From positions 1-32,404 of the forward strand of contig DAIQOP010000006.1 of assembly GCA_036787815.1 (NCBI GenBank): 32,404 nt of DNA, given 5' to 3'. The notes beneath the pieces were generated by a model. It searched no databases and was not told the origin of the DNA. It saw nothing but the letters and a program-made list of their open reading frames with translations. The position numbers and the translations under genes are program-made. This stretch comes from DATBAK01 sp036787815 (GTDB taxonomy: Bacteria > Actinomycetota > Acidimicrobiia > IMCC26256 > PALSA-610). Below, in pieces: positions 31,755 through 32,404 of this stretch (position 1 is the stretch's first letter; every line of letters starts with the position of its first letter).

Positions 31755-32404
31755 ATGGCGGACCTCGATCAGGAGCTGAAGGCGAGAGCCGGGCTGCCGG
31801 TCGAACGCGCCCGCACCCTGCCCGGATGCTGGTACGCGAATCCCGATCACCACGCGATCGAGATCGAACAGGTCTTCCGCCGCTCGTGGGTCGGCGTCGC
31901 GCTCGACGACGACGTCCGCACGCCGGGCTCCTATCTCGCGACGACGGTCGGGTCGGTGCCGGTGCTCGTCGTCCGCGACGAAGCCGGCACGCTGCGGGCG
32001 TTCCTCAACGCCTGCCGGCACCGCGGTGCGCCTCTCGCAACCGAGAGCGGCGCGGCGCGGGCGCTCCTGTGCCCGTACCACGGTTGGGTGTACCGGCTCG
32101 ACGGCTCGCTCGCGCGGGCGGCAGGTGTGGGCGAGCCCGAGGGCTTCGATCCCGCGTGCTCCGGGCTGTTCGAGGTGCGGGCGACCACCTTCGCCCGGCA
32201 ACTGCTCGTGAACCTCGACCCGGAGGCCGCCGACTTCGACCCCGGCCCGCTCGGTGCCGGAGTCGACCCGTACCGACTCGAGCGGTTGGAGCTCGGGCAC
32301 CGCGACCGCTACGAGTGCGCGAGCAACTGGAAGGTCATCGTCGAGAACTACTCGGAGAACTACCACACGCCCTTCGTGCACCCCGAGCTCATCGTTGACG
32401 GCTG
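31755..32404 (+). CDS. Rieske non-haem iron oxygenase, alpha subunit (3' end outside window)
   Basis: ATG 31755 opens a frame that runs off the window after 216 codons with no stop. The Rieske ligands are C87-R-H89 (NACRHRGAPL) and C106-P-Y-H109 (LLCPYHGWVY). The iron site NWKVIVENYSENYHTPFVHP gives His204 and His209, with Glu201 at the inter-subunit electron-bridge position, as in the other Rieske protein here. The two differ enough to be separate enzymes, not recent duplicates. The message leader would be very short, with the operator 11 bp upstream and only a weak GTGGG ribosome site. Substrate unknown; a quaternary amine or betaine is suggested by the Glu and the neighbours. Confidence 0.9.
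   Translation, partial: MADLDQELKARAGLPVERARTLPGCWYANPDHHAIEIEQVFRRSWVGVALDDDVRTPGSYLATTVGSVPVLVVRDEAGTLRAFLNACRHRGAPLATESGAARALLCPYHGWVYRLDGSLARAAGVGEPEGFDPACSGLFEVRATTFARQLLVNLDPEAADFDPGPLGAGVDPYRLERLELGHRDRYECASNWKVIVENYSENYHTPFVHPELIVDG

Overview
The window is high-GC DNA with actinobacterial-style coding: many GTG starts, frequent ATGA stop/start overlaps and an ilvB-ilvN-ilvC operon behind a leader-peptide attenuator. It fits an actinomycete-type (possibly acidimicrobial) draft genome or metagenome scaffold. This placement rests on codon and operon style only, since no rRNA or marker phylogeny is available. Three runs of N (100, 10 and 100 bases) show that it is a scaffold. Two of the three sit inside tandem repeats that evidently could not be assembled.

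Region 1 (1-10.2 kb) is housekeeping. It holds the end of an acyl-CoA dehydrogenase, a broken secreted Ig-like protein, and ilvBNC on the minus strand with a Val-rich 16-residue leader peptide and a terminator hairpin. A divergent MprF-like membrane aminoacyl-lipid synthase, an Fpg/Nei DNA glycosylase, a CsbD-like stress protein with a tiny membrane peptide, and ilvD follow. The four ilv genes supply the common valine/isoleucine steps.

Region 2 (9.7-14.0 kb) starts with a 71-bp tandem repeat array between ilvD and a divergent M14 metallopeptidase. An ECF sigma factor and a secreted four-repeat protein come next.

Region 3 (14.0-22.5 kb) looks like one catabolic operon, with a divergent RpiR-type regulator at its head. 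The order is aldehyde dehydrogenase, ThDP-dependent 2-oxoacid enzyme, pyrroline-5-carboxylate-type dehydrogenase and two class III aminotransferases, mostly joined by 4-bp overlaps. The logic is transamination, then decarboxylation and/or aldehyde oxidation of an amino acid or amine. The substrate is not determined; arginine/ornithine-type catabolism is one possibility.

Region 4 (22.5-32.4 kb) holds two PYROXD2/phytoene-desaturase-like FAD oxidoreductases, a third class III aminotransferase, two Rieske oxygenases of the type with a bridging Glu, a PotA-like ABC ATPase, a Gfo/Idh/MocA oxidoreductase and a fragment of a PotC-like permease. Copies of one operator (TACTGAC-N6-GTCAGTA) lie before the aminotransferase (two copies), the second FAD oxidoreductase and the second Rieske gene, so these probably form one regulon for an amine or quaternary-ammonium compound.

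The least expected feature is the repeat family. The arrays at 9.7-10.2 kb and 24.1-24.35 kb both have a 71-bp unit, match at 47 of 71 positions without gaps (hand count), have the same orientation, and stop at the same point of the unit.
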